From contig JAVJRN010000029.1 in NCBI GenBank assembly GCA_040218415.1, positions 186,001 through 250,000 of the forward strand: a DNA stretch of 64,000 nucleotides. Reading direction: 5' to 3'. The notes below the pieces were generated by a model, which was not told the DNA's origin, did not search any database, and was given only the letters and a program-made list of their open reading frames with translations. The stretch is from JAVJRN01 sp040218415 (GTDB lineage: Bacteria > Bacteroidota > Bacteroidia > Cytophagales > Cyclobacteriaceae). Shown here one piece after another: positions 26,741-35,893 of this stretch. How positions within the stretch are numbered: position 1 is the first letter of the stretch; each line of letters starts with the position of its first letter. The translations under genes were made by a program, and so were the position numbers.

Positions 26741-27574
26741 TTAAAAAGATGCCGCTAAAAAAGACTTCATTTTAGCCCAGCTTTTTTCATCAGCTTGCTT
26801 ATTGTAAGCCAATGGCAATCCAAACTTTTCACCCAGTGCAGTAGCGCCTGGATTGGTGTAGGCATGCACCGCCTCTGGATAGGAAATATACTCATATGTC
26901 GCATTGGCAGCTTCCATGCTTGCTTTAAAGCTTGTCACTGATTCATCAGAGACCATAGGATCATCTGCGCCATTTTGAACCAAGATCCTTGTGTCAAGAT
27001 TACCTGACGGTTGAATAGGTAATTGCACGCCAGAATGAAACGCCGCTACAGCGTCCAAGTCGTATCCAGCATTGGCCATAGTTAAGGCAACAGATCCACC
27101 AAAGCAATAACCAATAGCTGCAATCTTAGAAGTATCAACATTGGGATTACTTTTAAGCGTACTCAGTGCTGCTTCAAATCTTGCTTTAGCACCTTCCATG
27201 TTAGAAAATACCTGACCTGAAAACTTCCCTGCATCTTCTGGATGTGCTGCCTGCTTACCATTGCCATACATATCTACCGCCATCGCGACATAACCCAACT
27301 CAGCAAGCATATCTGCTCTTTTTCTAGTATACTCGTTGTGTCCCCACCATTCATGTATAACCAAAATACCTGGTTTTTTCCCATCAATTGACTCATCGTT
27401 GGCAATGTAACCGTTCATTGTAGTCGTGTCTGCCTTATAGGAAACTTCTTTACCAACTACTTTCTTCACTACTTCTGACGATTGTGAAGTGTCTTCGGTT
27501 TTTTTCTCGCCTCCACCAGTACAAGAGGTGAGTATTGTCGCAAAAGCTATCGCGTATAGAATATTCGTTTTCAT
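26741..27574 (-). CDS. Dienelactone hydrolase family lipoprotein
   Basis: A 277-residue alpha/beta hydrolase from the ATG at 27574, which gives a lipoprotein signal (FATILTSC, lipid Cys18). The DLH fold is marked by HEWWGHN (Glu75), the nucleophile elbow GYCFGG (Cys157), an aspartate near 204 and His237 in VHAYT. Cys instead of Ser as nucleophile is the DLH hallmark. Its substrate is unknown: the family hydrolyses lactones and esters. It is probably anchored in the membrane facing the periplasm or surface. An ATG seven codons earlier is possible. Confidence 0.9.
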   Translation of the reverse strand: MKTNILYAIAFATILTSCTGGGEKKTEDTSQSSEVVKKVVGKEVSYKADTTTMNGYIANDESIDGKKPGILVIHEWWGHNEYTRKRADMLAELGYVAMAVDMYGNGKQAAHPEDAGKFSGQVFSNMEGAKARFEAALSTLKSNPNVDTSKIAAIGYCFGGSVALTMANAGYDLDAVAAFHSGVQLPIQPSGNLDTRILVQNGADDPMVSDESVTSFKASMEAANATYEYISYPEAVHAYTNPGATALGEKFGLPLAYNKQADEKSWAKMKSFLAASF

Positions 27575-28150
27575 AATTAAGTTAGTTTGATTCATTCATT
27601 CAATTAAGTAAATGAAACAGACTCATTCGGAGAAAGTTCAAAACACAATTCAGCCGCTATCCTACAACTAAAGCATTTAAAATTAAAGCTTCTGGGAAAT
27701 GTGCCTATATCTCGTTCATAATAATTGATTGCTCTTACTTTGATGTGGTTACACTACATTTTTCATGTATCAAATCTTCTTTATAAAAAACGTATTTGTT
27801 TAACTTTCAAAATAACTAAAACATGATGTTTCATTCCTGCGATAGTCTGAAAATAAAAGTTCACGTGCCTCAAAATCTTGAAAACTCACCAAAGAAATTT
27901 AGTGTTAAAAAGGATTTCGAGGTGGAAAAAATTAAACATTTAAACGTGTGATTCTATTGATTTGATGCCCAATTAGATGTGAATGGAATATGAAAATAGA
28001 AAAAAACATTTTTTTATTAGGTTTGTTTAATGATCCTATACAGAATTTCATTAAAAGCCCAACACTTTAAGAAAATTCATAGTTATCACCCCTCATCGCT
28101 TTTTTAAGAACTATATTTGACTCAAGTTTTAAGTAATTAAAATAACCAGT
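27575..28150. other. Gap of about 575 bp, divergent promoter region
   Basis: It separates the hydrolase lipoprotein and the desaturase. The only open frame with any appeal is a 42-residue one at 27823-27951 (plus strand), starting MMFHSCDSLK, with no known motif. A TATATTTG promoter-like box lies at 28112-28119. Nothing else was recognised. Confidence 0.4.
28112..28119 (+). promoter_or_regulatory. Candidate Bacteroidota -7 promoter box
   Basis: TATATTTG matches the Bacteroidota -7 consensus TAnnTTTG and lies 31 bp before the desaturase ATG. A good -33 TTG was not found, so this rests on the -7 box alone. Confidence 0.4.
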
Positions 28151-29269
28151 ATGCAGACCCCAACAGTAAATTTCAACAAAGAAGATCGGCCTGAATTCGT
28201 AAAAGAACTACGAAAAAGAGTCAATAACCATTTCAAAGAGAATAACATATCAAAGTACGCAAACCTGAACATGAAGTTGAAAACAACTTTCATGATCTGC
28301 CTTTACTTCATCCCCTTGATCATTCTATTAAGTGGCGTCATTACTACATTTTGGCCTATGATGGCGATGTGGGTGTTGATGAGCTTTGGAATGTCAGGTA
28401 TTGGATTGTCAATCATGCATGATGCCAATCATGGAGCTTATTCCAAAAACAAGAAGGTGAATGCTGCACTGGGTTACTTGGTCAATTTCCTTGGCGCATA
28501 TCACGTGAACTGGAAAATACAACACAATGTACTTCACCACTCTTTCACGAATATCCATGAATTTGATGATGACATTAGTAAACCAATCATGCGATTTTCT
28601 CCTGATCAGGAGCACAAACCGATATACAAATATCAGTCATTGTATGCTCCCTTCTTTTATGGCTTAATGACGCTTTATTGGGTAGTGAGTAAAGATTTTG
28701 AGCAGGTAAAAAGATATTCAGATATGAATCTTTTGCATGGCCAGGGTCTGACTAAAAAACAAGCCTTGAGAGATGTAGCATTTAACAAGATTTGGTACAT
28801 CGCTTTAACTGTTGTACTACCATTAGTTATCCTTCCGATAGTTTGGTGGCAAGTGATGATTGGATTCGTAGTAATGCATTTCTTATGTGGACTTACGTTA
28901 GCATTCATTTTCCAACCAGCTCATGTGCTGGAAGAGACCAGTTTTTATAAGGTAGATGAAACAGGTAGTGTAGAAAATAATTGGGCTATACATCAATTGT
29001 ATACTACCTCAAATTATGCAAATAAGAGTGCTGCTTTTACATGGTATGTCGGTGGTTTGAATTTTCAGATCGAACATCATTTGTTCCCACATATCTGTCA
29101 CATTCATTATAGGTCGATATCAAAGATTGTTAAGCAGACGGCACATGATTACGGAGTTCCGTATCACGAACAGCCCACTTTTTATCATGCATTAAAGAGT
29201 CATTTTTCTTTATTGCACAGACTTGGTACTGGATCGTATGATTTGAAACCACAAACCGCAATGGTATAA
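28151..29269 (+). CDS. Membrane fatty acid desaturase (acyl-CoA/linoleoyl-CoA type)
   Basis: A 372-residue di-iron integral membrane enzyme. Histidine boxes are HDANH (90-94), HNVLHH (125-130) and QIEHH (306-310); the Q in the last box is typical of front-end delta-5/delta-6-type desaturases. There are four or more membrane helices between about 45-105 and 210-255. No cytochrome b5 domain is fused, so electrons must come from another protein. It likely inserts double bonds into membrane fatty acids, helping cold adaptation or making polyunsaturates. It appears to be a single-gene unit. Confidence 0.93.
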   Translation: MQTPTVNFNKEDRPEFVKELRKRVNNHFKENNISKYANLNMKLKTTFMICLYFIPLIILLSGVITTFWPMMAMWVLMSFGMSGIGLSIMHDANHGAYSKNKKVNAALGYLVNFLGAYHVNWKIQHNVLHHSFTNIHEFDDDISKPIMRFSPDQEHKPIYKYQSLYAPFFYGLMTLYWVVSKDFEQVKRYSDMNLLHGQGLTKKQALRDVAFNKIWYIALTVVLPLVILPIVWWQVMIGFVVMHFLCGLTLAFIFQPAHVLEETSFYKVDETGSVENNWAIHQLYTTSNYANKSAAFTWYVGGLNFQIEHHLFPHICHIHYRSISKIVKQTAHDYGVPYHEQPTFYHALKSHFSLLHRLGTGSYDLKPQTAMV

Positions 29270-29298
29270 CCTCCCCTATTAAAAAATTACAATATTGT

Positions 29299-29332
29299 TA
29301 AGCCATTCTACATTTAGTTGAAGAATGGCTTA
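29299..29332 (+). terminator. Stem-loop after the desaturase gene
   Basis: TAAGCCATTCT and AGAATGGCTTA make a perfect 11-bp stem with a 12-base loop, 29 bp after the stop. The following bases are only moderately T-rich, so termination may be partial. Confidence 0.55.
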
Positions 29333-29437
29333 GCTTTGCGCCCTTTTCACATCAGAAATTGTAACGAAATAGTCAATATCTTTCGATTCACTCATAAAAA
29401 ATCGAATTGACTATCGGATAACAATCAATAAAAGAGC

Positions 29438-31051
29438 ATGCGCAAAATATTTCACAATTTTTCTCAGAATCCCAAAAATGACATTCTATCAGGTTTAACC
29501 GTGGCTTTGGCTTTGGTTCCTGAAGCAGTCGCTTTCGCTTTTGTGGCAGGTATTGATCCTTTAGTAGGTCTATATGGAGCCTTCATGATGGGTATTGTCA
29601 CCGCACTATTTGGAGGACGGCCTGGCATGATTTCCGGAGCAACTGGCGCCATGGCTGTCGTTATGGTACACCTTATTCAACAAGGAAACATCGTTGGTGA
29701 CGCACTGGCTGTGCCTATAGAAAACCTTGGACTTCAATGGCTTTTTATCACCTTACTTTTTGTTGGTGGCATTCAAATCCTTGCCGGCGTATTTAGACTT
29801 GGGAAATTTGTAAGATTGATCCCTCATTCGGTCATGATGGGTTTTGTCAACGGATTAGCGATTGTCATATTTCTATCTCAGCTCGGATTATTCAAAAAGA
29901 ATTTCAATGGAAATATTACTTGGATGTCAGGCCAAGAGCTTTGGATCATGTTGGGTCTGGTTGGTGTTACGATGGCCATCATGTTCTTTCTGCCAAAAAT
30001 TACTAAAAAGATTCCTTCAGCACTGACAGCCATTATTGTAGTAGCAGCAATAACTATTTTTGGAGACTTGAATGTAAGTACCGTTGGTTCTTTCATTAAA
30101 GATGGTGGAGGCTCGGGCCTTGAAGGTTCACTGCCTTCCTTTCAAATACAAATATTTGGGCTATTGGATACTTTGACCGGACATTGGAGTTTGATCTTGT
30201 CGACGGCCGTTTTATTGGCTGCTGTTGGGTTGATAGAGTCTTTAATGACGCTCAATTTAATTGACGAAATGACCGAAAGCCGTGGAAGTGGCAATAGAGA
30301 ATGTGTAGCACAAGGTGGCGCCAATATTCTCAACGGATTATTCGGAGGAATGGGAGGCTGTGCTATGATCGGTCAGTCAATAATCAATGTAAATTCAGGC
30401 GGAAGGGGTCGCTTATCGGGAGCAGTTGCTGCAATTGCACTCTTATGCTTCATCCTATTTGGCGCACCGTTAATTGAGCAAATCCCGATAGCCGCATTGG
30501 TTGGGGTTATGTTCATGGTAGTGATTGGCACCTTCGCATGGAGTAGTTTTAGAATACTACATAAAATCCCCTTGGCCGATGCTATCGTACTCGTCACTGT
30601 TTCATTAATTACTGTATGGCAAGATTTGGCTATTGCAGTTATTGTAGGCGTAATTATGTCAGCATTGGTTTTTGCATGGCAAAGTGCTACGATGATTAGA
30701 GCTAGAAAAAGACTCAAGGAAGATGGAACAAAAGTCTACGAAATCTGGGGACCTTTATTTTTCGGTTCGGTACAGAATTTTAACAGCAAGTTCACTGTAA
30801 AGGAAGACCCTGAGGTCGTAGAAATTGATTTCATAGAATCACGAGTAAGTGATCACTCAGGAGTAGAGGCTCTTAGTAACCTCGCCCACAAATATGTGGA
30901 AGCGAATAAAACTTTGAAACTCACTCATCTAAGCCCCGAATGTCAAAACCTGCTCTTAAAGGCTGATCCAAACTTGGAAACTATCATAGAAAAGTCCATC
31001 GACGATCCTCGATATTATGTTGTATCAGATTTGGCAGACCAGGAAATCTGA
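29438..31051 (+). CDS. SulP family inorganic anion transporter
   Basis: A 537-residue transporter. The N-terminal 410 residues form the SulP membrane core: GLTVALALVPEAVAFAFVAGIDPLVGLYGAF is the family hallmark near residue 19-49, followed by GGRPGMISGATGAMAVV and later AQGGANILNGLFGGMGGCAMIGQS. A short STAS domain lies at about 440-515. Such proteins move sulfate, bicarbonate or other anions; no sulfur or carbonic-anhydrase gene is adjacent, so the ion is open. Strong terminator downstream. Confidence 0.92.
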   Translation: MRKIFHNFSQNPKNDILSGLTVALALVPEAVAFAFVAGIDPLVGLYGAFMMGIVTALFGGRPGMISGATGAMAVVMVHLIQQGNIVGDALAVPIENLGLQWLFITLLFVGGIQILAGVFRLGKFVRLIPHSVMMGFVNGLAIVIFLSQLGLFKKNFNGNITWMSGQELWIMLGLVGVTMAIMFFLPKITKKIPSALTAIIVVAAITIFGDLNVSTVGSFIKDGGGSGLEGSLPSFQIQIFGLLDTLTGHWSLILSTAVLLAAVGLIESLMTLNLIDEMTESRGSGNRECVAQGGANILNGLFGGMGGCAMIGQSIINVNSGGRGRLSGAVAAIALLCFILFGAPLIEQIPIAALVGVMFMVVIGTFAWSSFRILHKIPLADAIVLVTVSLITVWQDLAIAVIVGVIMSALVFAWQSATMIRARKRLKEDGTKVYEIWGPLFFGSVQNFNSKFTVKEDPEVVEIDFIESRVSDHSGVEALSNLAHKYVEANKTLKLTHLSPECQNLLLKADPNLETIIEKSIDDPRYYVVSDLADQEI

Positions 31052-31076
31052 TCGATAACTCGATGAAAACTAAAAG

Positions 31077-31112
31077 AAAGTCTGCCTGATAAAATCAAGC
31101 AGACTTTTTTTG
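31077..31112 (+). terminator. Rho-independent terminator
   Basis: AAAGTCTGC at 31077-31085 pairs with GCAGACTTT at 31099-31107, and a run of seven T residues follows. It ends the SulP transcript. Confidence 0.88.
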
Positions 31113-31186
31113 TTTGTACCAGAACAAAATTCCAGTATATTCGTTTTTCGATAGTAATACTATTATTTAAAGATGTAATACTTCTT

Positions 31187-31453
31187 ATGGTTTTTGTTAG
31201 AAATCTATTTCTTTTAGTCACTTTAACCTTTGCCTTCGGGCCGATGGAGTCAAGTGAGCTATTGGAGAATGAGCAAAAAGCAGAGGTTGTACTTCAATTT
31301 AACTATAAGTATAAAATCAGCGAACCATCGAACAAAGAGGCTTTAAGAATAACTTCATCGCCTGTTCATAATTACCGCGTTGCTGATTCAGCCTATTTCC
31401 CACAAAATAAAAAGATCCGTTTACATCTCCTCTACTGCTGTTTGTTAGCCTAG
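31187..31453 (+). CDS. Small hypothetical secreted-type protein
   Basis: An 88-residue open frame with a hydrophobic N-terminus (VRNLFLLVTLTFAFG) that could act as a signal sequence, followed by polar sequence and a hydrophobic, cysteine-containing end (LHLLYCCLLA). No family is recognised. It may be a genuine small gene ahead of the sigma unit, or a chance frame: the codon pattern is acceptable but not decisive. Confidence 0.4.
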   Translation: MVFVRNLFLLVTLTFAFGPMESSELLENEQKAEVVLQFNYKYKISEPSNKEALRITSSPVHNYRVADSAYFPQNKKIRLHLLYCCLLA

Positions 31454-31542
31454 GCTAAATTCTATTATACGTTTCTAGACCACATCAATAACCTATTCCC
31501 TTTTCCTACAGGCGCGTATGGTTCCATTAAAATATCTAGAAA

Positions 31543-31722
31543 ATGAAAACCTCCATGTTGGATTACAGCCTTGTGATTCTTGAAAAAGTAAGTTTCAGTG
31601 AGCAGCTCTTTTGGAAAGAGTATAAGAAATTTTCCAAAATAGTAAGCGAACATGAACGACCAATTCTCCGATCATGGGTTCGAAATTTTAATAATAGACT
31701 AACAAACAAAAGCACTAAATAA
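31543..31722 (+). CDS. 59-residue basic protein coupled to ECF sigma factor
   Basis: A short open frame of 59 codons, MKTSMLDYSLVILEKVSF at the start, rich in Lys/Arg/Glu and aromatic residues, predicted as two or three amphipathic helices (LFWKEYKKFSKIVSEHERP, ILRSWVRNFNNRL). Its stop overlaps the ATG of the ECF sigma gene as TAATG, the same coupling used at other gene pairs of this window. That, its even codon use and the following gene make it likely real. Size and placement fit a small sigma-associated factor, but no function is known to me. Confidence 0.72.
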   Translation: MKTSMLDYSLVILEKVSFSEQLFWKEYKKFSKIVSEHERPILRSWVRNFNNRLTNKSTK

Positions 31723-32222
31723 TGTCAGAAATAGAATTCAATAACGGCATCAAAAACTTTCACGATCCGATGCTCTCTTACGCCATAAGTTTGACCAAAA
31801 ACAAAGAAGACGGGCAGGATTTAGTTCAAGAGGCATTGTATAAAGCCTTAAAATACAAGAACAACTATGTGGATAATCGAAACCTGAAGGGCTGGCTATT
31901 CACCATTTTGAGAAATACTTTTTTAAATAAATACAACAAGGATAAGCGCCAACCGCTATCTAATAGCATGGACTACAATGATCATTTTTTGAGTAATTTT
32001 CATGATTATAACCATGGAGAAATGCAAATGAACCTTGATGTATTGACGGAACTTCTTTCTAATGTTGAAGAGCGATTTCAGCGTCCATTTGACTTAAGAA
32101 ATAAAGGATTTAAATATGATGAAATAGCCGAAAAATTGAATCTCCCTATTGGTACGGTGAAACATAGAATACATAAGTGCAGGGCCGAAATGAAAGAGAA
32201 AATAATGGTTCATTTTGCCTGA
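31722..32222 (+). CDS. ECF-type RNA polymerase sigma-70 factor
   Basis: A 166-residue sigma factor. Region 2 is FHDPMLSYAISLTKNKEDGQDLVQEALYKALKYKN with GWLFTILRNTFLNKY (the DNA-melting part), and region 4 is RFQRPFDLRNKGFKYDEIAEKLNLPIGTVKHRIHKCRAEMK. It resembles the small ECF factors of Bacteroidota that lack a linked FecR. Its only coupled partner is the 59-residue protein upstream; no membrane anti-sigma gene is adjacent. It is followed 52 bp later by a sulfurtransferase gene, possibly on the same transcript. Confidence 0.92.
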   Translation: MSEIEFNNGIKNFHDPMLSYAISLTKNKEDGQDLVQEALYKALKYKNNYVDNRNLKGWLFTILRNTFLNKYNKDKRQPLSNSMDYNDHFLSNFHDYNHGEMQMNLDVLTELLSNVEERFQRPFDLRNKGFKYDEIAEKLNLPIGTVKHRIHKCRAEMKEKIMVHFA

Positions 32223-32274
32223 GTTAAAAGCACTTAGCCACTGGACATTGTTCTAAATTGTTTTTATTTATCCG

Positions 32275-33105
32275 ATGAATAATTTAGTTTCTGTTGCATG
32301 GTTGTCAGATCATTTAGAAGATGAGAAGTTGATCCTTCTGGACTGCCGCTTGGCAAAACCCAAGTCGGTGGTAGGAGATGAATCCCTGAATGGCACGTTC
32401 ATACCGGGGGCGAGAAGTTTTGATCTGAATGGTAAATTTTCAGACATCAACACGAATCTCCCTCATATGATGCCTGATGAAGAACATTTTAACCAAGCAG
32501 CCAAAAAACTTGGCATTTCTAATGATTCAAAAATTGTTGTTTACGATCAGTTTGGCATCTATTCAAGTCCCAGAGTCTGGTGGATGTTTAAGGCAATGGG
32601 ACATAGGAATATTGCGGTTTTGGATGGAGGGTTGCCCGCTTGGATATCCGCCTCAAAAAGTACGATACCCGAACTGAATCAAAAAATTAAGGAAGGAAAT
32701 TTCAAGGCGCAACTGCAAAAAGAATGGCTCGCCGATGCATCAGAAGTGTTGGAAAGATCAACTGATTCGTCACATATGATCATTGATGCGCGTAGCGCTG
32801 GAAGATTTCATGGAACAGAACCAGAACCACGAGAAGGGCTTAAAGGTGGACACATTCCGGGTAGTAAAAACCTACCTTTTCAAGAGGTTTTACAGCATGG
32901 GAAATTTAAAAGCAAGGAGGACTTAGAAAGAATATTCGAACAACTTGGAGTCGAAAACGAAACATTAACATGCACCTGTGGGTCAGGGGTCACGGCTAGT
33001 ATTATTTTGCTTGCAGCAGCTCTTGCTGGTTATGAAGCACTAAGTCTTTACGATGGATCATGGAGCGAATGGGGACAACTTGATAATTACCCTGTCAAAA
33101 ACTGA
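32275..33105 (+). CDS. Thiosulfate/3-mercaptopyruvate sulfurtransferase
   Basis: A 276-residue protein of two rhodanese domains (about 5-125 and 150-270). The second carries the catalytic loop CGSGVTA with Cys235, the pattern of 3-mercaptopyruvate sulfurtransferases rather than thiosulfate enzymes (CRxGxx). The GHIPGSKNLPF motif of the family is at about 192-202. It moves sulfane sulfur in cysteine degradation or cyanide detoxification and has no signal peptide. Its end overlaps the convergent TonB-receptor gene by 11 bp. Confidence 0.92.
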   Translation: MNNLVSVAWLSDHLEDEKLILLDCRLAKPKSVVGDESLNGTFIPGARSFDLNGKFSDINTNLPHMMPDEEHFNQAAKKLGISNDSKIVVYDQFGIYSSPRVWWMFKAMGHRNIAVLDGGLPAWISASKSTIPELNQKIKEGNFKAQLQKEWLADASEVLERSTDSSHMIIDARSAGRFHGTEPEPREGLKGGHIPGSKNLPFQEVLQHGKFKSKEDLERIFEQLGVENETLTCTCGSGVTASIILLAAALAGYEALSLYDGSWSEWGQLDNYPVKN

Positions 33106-35773
33106 ACTCAACAGATAATGTTGGTGTAATTCCCATAAGCTTGATATCAACGACTGTAGCAACAGGCATGAACTTTGGAGTAGAAGGTGCATCATTAATG
33201 TTCTCTTTTCGAACCAGCTGAAGCTCAATTTTACGATCGTAGACATTTCTACGATTGTACACATTAAATATTTTTCCTGAAATGCGCAGGCTATTCAGAC
33301 CGATGGGGATTTGATAATTCGCGCCTATATCCAAACGATGATAGCTAGGAAATCGAAGGTTATTTTTTTGATCTCTGGCCAAAGTCCTCACCCGCTTTTT
33401 AGCTTGGCGGTCTTTTCTATTACCTTCTTGGATTATGAGATCGGAATAAGGTTGACCTGAGCCATAATACCAAGTAGTAAACAGGGTTAACTTACCAACC
33501 TGATACGAACCAAAAACATTCAATTCATGGGTTTGGTCATGATCGGCCGGGTAATATTTTCCTAAATTAAGCTGATCAAATTGATATTCTGTTTTACTCA
33601 GCGTATAACTAGCCCAACCCATAAAATTGCCCATGGACTGTTTCACCATCATTTCCAATCCTTTCGCTCTTCCTTTTCCAGTAAAAAACTGATCTTCATA
33701 ATTTTCGAATTCTGTAATTAAATTTCCTTGTCGAAAAGCATAATCGAGAATCCCATCGAAAGACTTATAAAACCCATTCAAAGAAATATGGCTGTTTGCA
33801 ACGTCTCTAGAGAAGCCTGCCATGTAATGAACAGACCTTTGTGAGGGAATTTCAAAATCGGATAATAACCACAAATCCCTACTCCCTTGCAGGGCGTTGG
33901 AAGTGTTTACCTGATTCACAAACTGGCGATAAACTCCCGTAGAAAATGTCCCCGTCCAAGAGGAATTGAATCGATGATTCAGACTAAACCGAGGCTCGAA
34001 GTTATATTCATTGGTATTTGAAATGAAATTACCACGCAAACCAAGAGACAATTCGGTAGTGCTTGTCAGTGTAATTTTATTTTGAATATACTGGGTAAAA
34101 ACTAGGCTCTTCGGCTGATCTTTAAAGGTAATGATGCTGTCGTTTTGTAAACTACTAATCTGCGTGTTGAACCTTGAAAGTGCTGCTCCCAGTTCCAACT
34201 TATTTAACCCAAACATCCATTCATGATCTAGCTTCACCGTAAGGTCTTTGATATAATTACTCTGATCTAAATCCGCGCTTGTATTGGCAGAAAAGGTGCC
34301 TCGCCTGTTCGATAAAGTGGTTTGGCTGCTTTCTCTAAAATCACTTTCGTAAAAAGAATAAGACACCAACAGGTTTGTGAAATGTTTGGTGTTCCATAAT
34401 CGTGAAAACTTGACGGAGCTTCCCACATTTCCCCAGTTAATGGTTCCCACATTTCTATTGGATATCGTGGTGTCTCCCGGTAACCGGCCATCAAGAGACT
34501 CCCGATAATTAAGAATATCTTGGCTGTCATAGTAACTAATCGATAACCTGTTTTTCAAACCAAGTAAAGTGGAAACTTTGAAATTAAGATCGGTGTAATA
34601 AAATTCGGGCTCCACATTATAGTCCCGAACATTTATTTGCAAAGGCGTGTCTTCAAAATTTGTCGTTTCGTAAATACTAAAAATATTTTCAAAAAGATTC
34701 GTTCTTAGCACATCTGTGTAAGACCTTCTGGCGGATAAGAAAAGAGTGGTCGTTTCATTTACTGGCACTTCGAGCGAGGTATTGGCGCTGAGCATATTGA
34801 ATGATATTTTCCCGCTCGTTTTTTCTGTATTTCCATCCTTTCCAATAAACTCAACGAGGCTTGAAGACCTGCCTCCATATTTCGCATCAAATCCACCTTT
34901 AAACAATCGCATGGACTGAATGGCATAAGGATTTATCGCACTAAAATATCCAAAAAAATGGTCCACATGATAAATGGGGATACCATCGAAAAGCACCAGA
35001 TTTTGAGTGGCTGTACCTCCATTGATGTACAGCCCAGATGACAGTTCATTTGTTGCGGTTACTCCTGGAAGCATTTGCATGGTGCGAAACACATCTGGTT
35101 CTGCACTTTGTGGGACCTGAGCCGCAAAATTCGGATTGATGGCGATCGCATTCGCCGAGCTGACGGCTTGAAAGTCCTTGTTATCATCTCCGGAAACTAT
35201 GACCTCTTTCAGGCTATTGTCTTTTGGTTTTAGCGGAATAATAAGCCTGCGATTTCTACTGGCTTCATTGAGGTAAATGATGCTGTCTCGATATCCCAAG
35301 TAGGAAAGTCGAATCCTGGTATTTGATGACACCTCATTAATAGAAAAAATACCATCTTCATTAGACGCGATTGACTTGTTTTCGGGTTCTATGAATAGAT
35401 ATACAAAAGCCAAAGGCTCACCCGAAGAAGCGTCAATGACTTGTCCGTTAAGGTTGAATAGCTCATTTCCTAAATCTCCTTTTTTGACAATGATGGCACT
35501 TGGAGCGATATATTCAAATGACAAATTAGACGCTGAAAAAAGCTGGGTAAAAGCTTCTGGAACAGTGGCATTTTCAATGCTTACAGAAATGCTTACCTCT
35601 CGGATTAACCGATCGCTATAAGCGATCCTTAAATTATATTTTTCCTGTAAAAATGCTAATACCTCTTTGAGCGGTTGATTATTAAAAGTCTCCGTAATGA
35701 AACGCTTTGGCTTATCCGAGGCGCTTCCCGCCAATGAAAAAAAAATTAAAAGAACAGCTAATATCTGTTTCAT
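33095..35773 (-). CDS. TonB-dependent receptor with N-terminal STN signalling domain
   Basis: An 892-residue outer-membrane transporter. After the signal peptide comes an STN domain (about 22-98, FNNQPLKEVLAFLQEKYNLRIAY), then a carboxypeptidase-like repeat (about 108-180, LNGQVIDASSGEPLAFVYLF), a plug (about 205-320) and a beta-barrel up to the terminal Phe. The STN domain lets the receptor signal to a FecR anti-sigma. It is the last gene of the sigma-FecR-receptor set, so ligand binding should switch on that set. The substrate could be an iron chelate or another small ligand; sequence does not decide. Confidence 0.92.
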   Translation of the reverse strand: MKQILAVLLIFFSLAGSASDKPKRFITETFNNQPLKEVLAFLQEKYNLRIAYSDRLIREVSISVSIENATVPEAFTQLFSASNLSFEYIAPSAIIVKKGDLGNELFNLNGQVIDASSGEPLAFVYLFIEPENKSIASNEDGIFSINEVSSNTRIRLSYLGYRDSIIYLNEASRNRRLIIPLKPKDNSLKEVIVSGDDNKDFQAVSSANAIAINPNFAAQVPQSAEPDVFRTMQMLPGVTATNELSSGLYINGGTATQNLVLFDGIPIYHVDHFFGYFSAINPYAIQSMRLFKGGFDAKYGGRSSSLVEFIGKDGNTEKTSGKISFNMLSANTSLEVPVNETTTLFLSARRSYTDVLRTNLFENIFSIYETTNFEDTPLQINVRDYNVEPEFYYTDLNFKVSTLLGLKNRLSISYYDSQDILNYRESLDGRLPGDTTISNRNVGTINWGNVGSSVKFSRLWNTKHFTNLLVSYSFYESDFRESSQTTLSNRRGTFSANTSADLDQSNYIKDLTVKLDHEWMFGLNKLELGAALSRFNTQISSLQNDSIITFKDQPKSLVFTQYIQNKITLTSTTELSLGLRGNFISNTNEYNFEPRFSLNHRFNSSWTGTFSTGVYRQFVNQVNTSNALQGSRDLWLLSDFEIPSQRSVHYMAGFSRDVANSHISLNGFYKSFDGILDYAFRQGNLITEFENYEDQFFTGKGRAKGLEMMVKQSMGNFMGWASYTLSKTEYQFDQLNLGKYYPADHDQTHELNVFGSYQVGKLTLFTTWYYGSGQPYSDLIIQEGNRKDRQAKKRVRTLARDQKNNLRFPSYHRLDIGANYQIPIGLNSLRISGKIFNVYNRRNVYDRKIELQLVRKENINDAPSTPKFMPVATVVDIKLMGITPTLSVEFSF

Positions 35774-35893
35774 AATGGCAAAGACCTATTGTGATTTAGC
35801 GCCTAATTAGAAAACTACACATTTCCTACCCCTGATAATTTTCAAGGTACTTCATCGCGTAATTATCTTATGCGTACCATGTAATTTATCATA

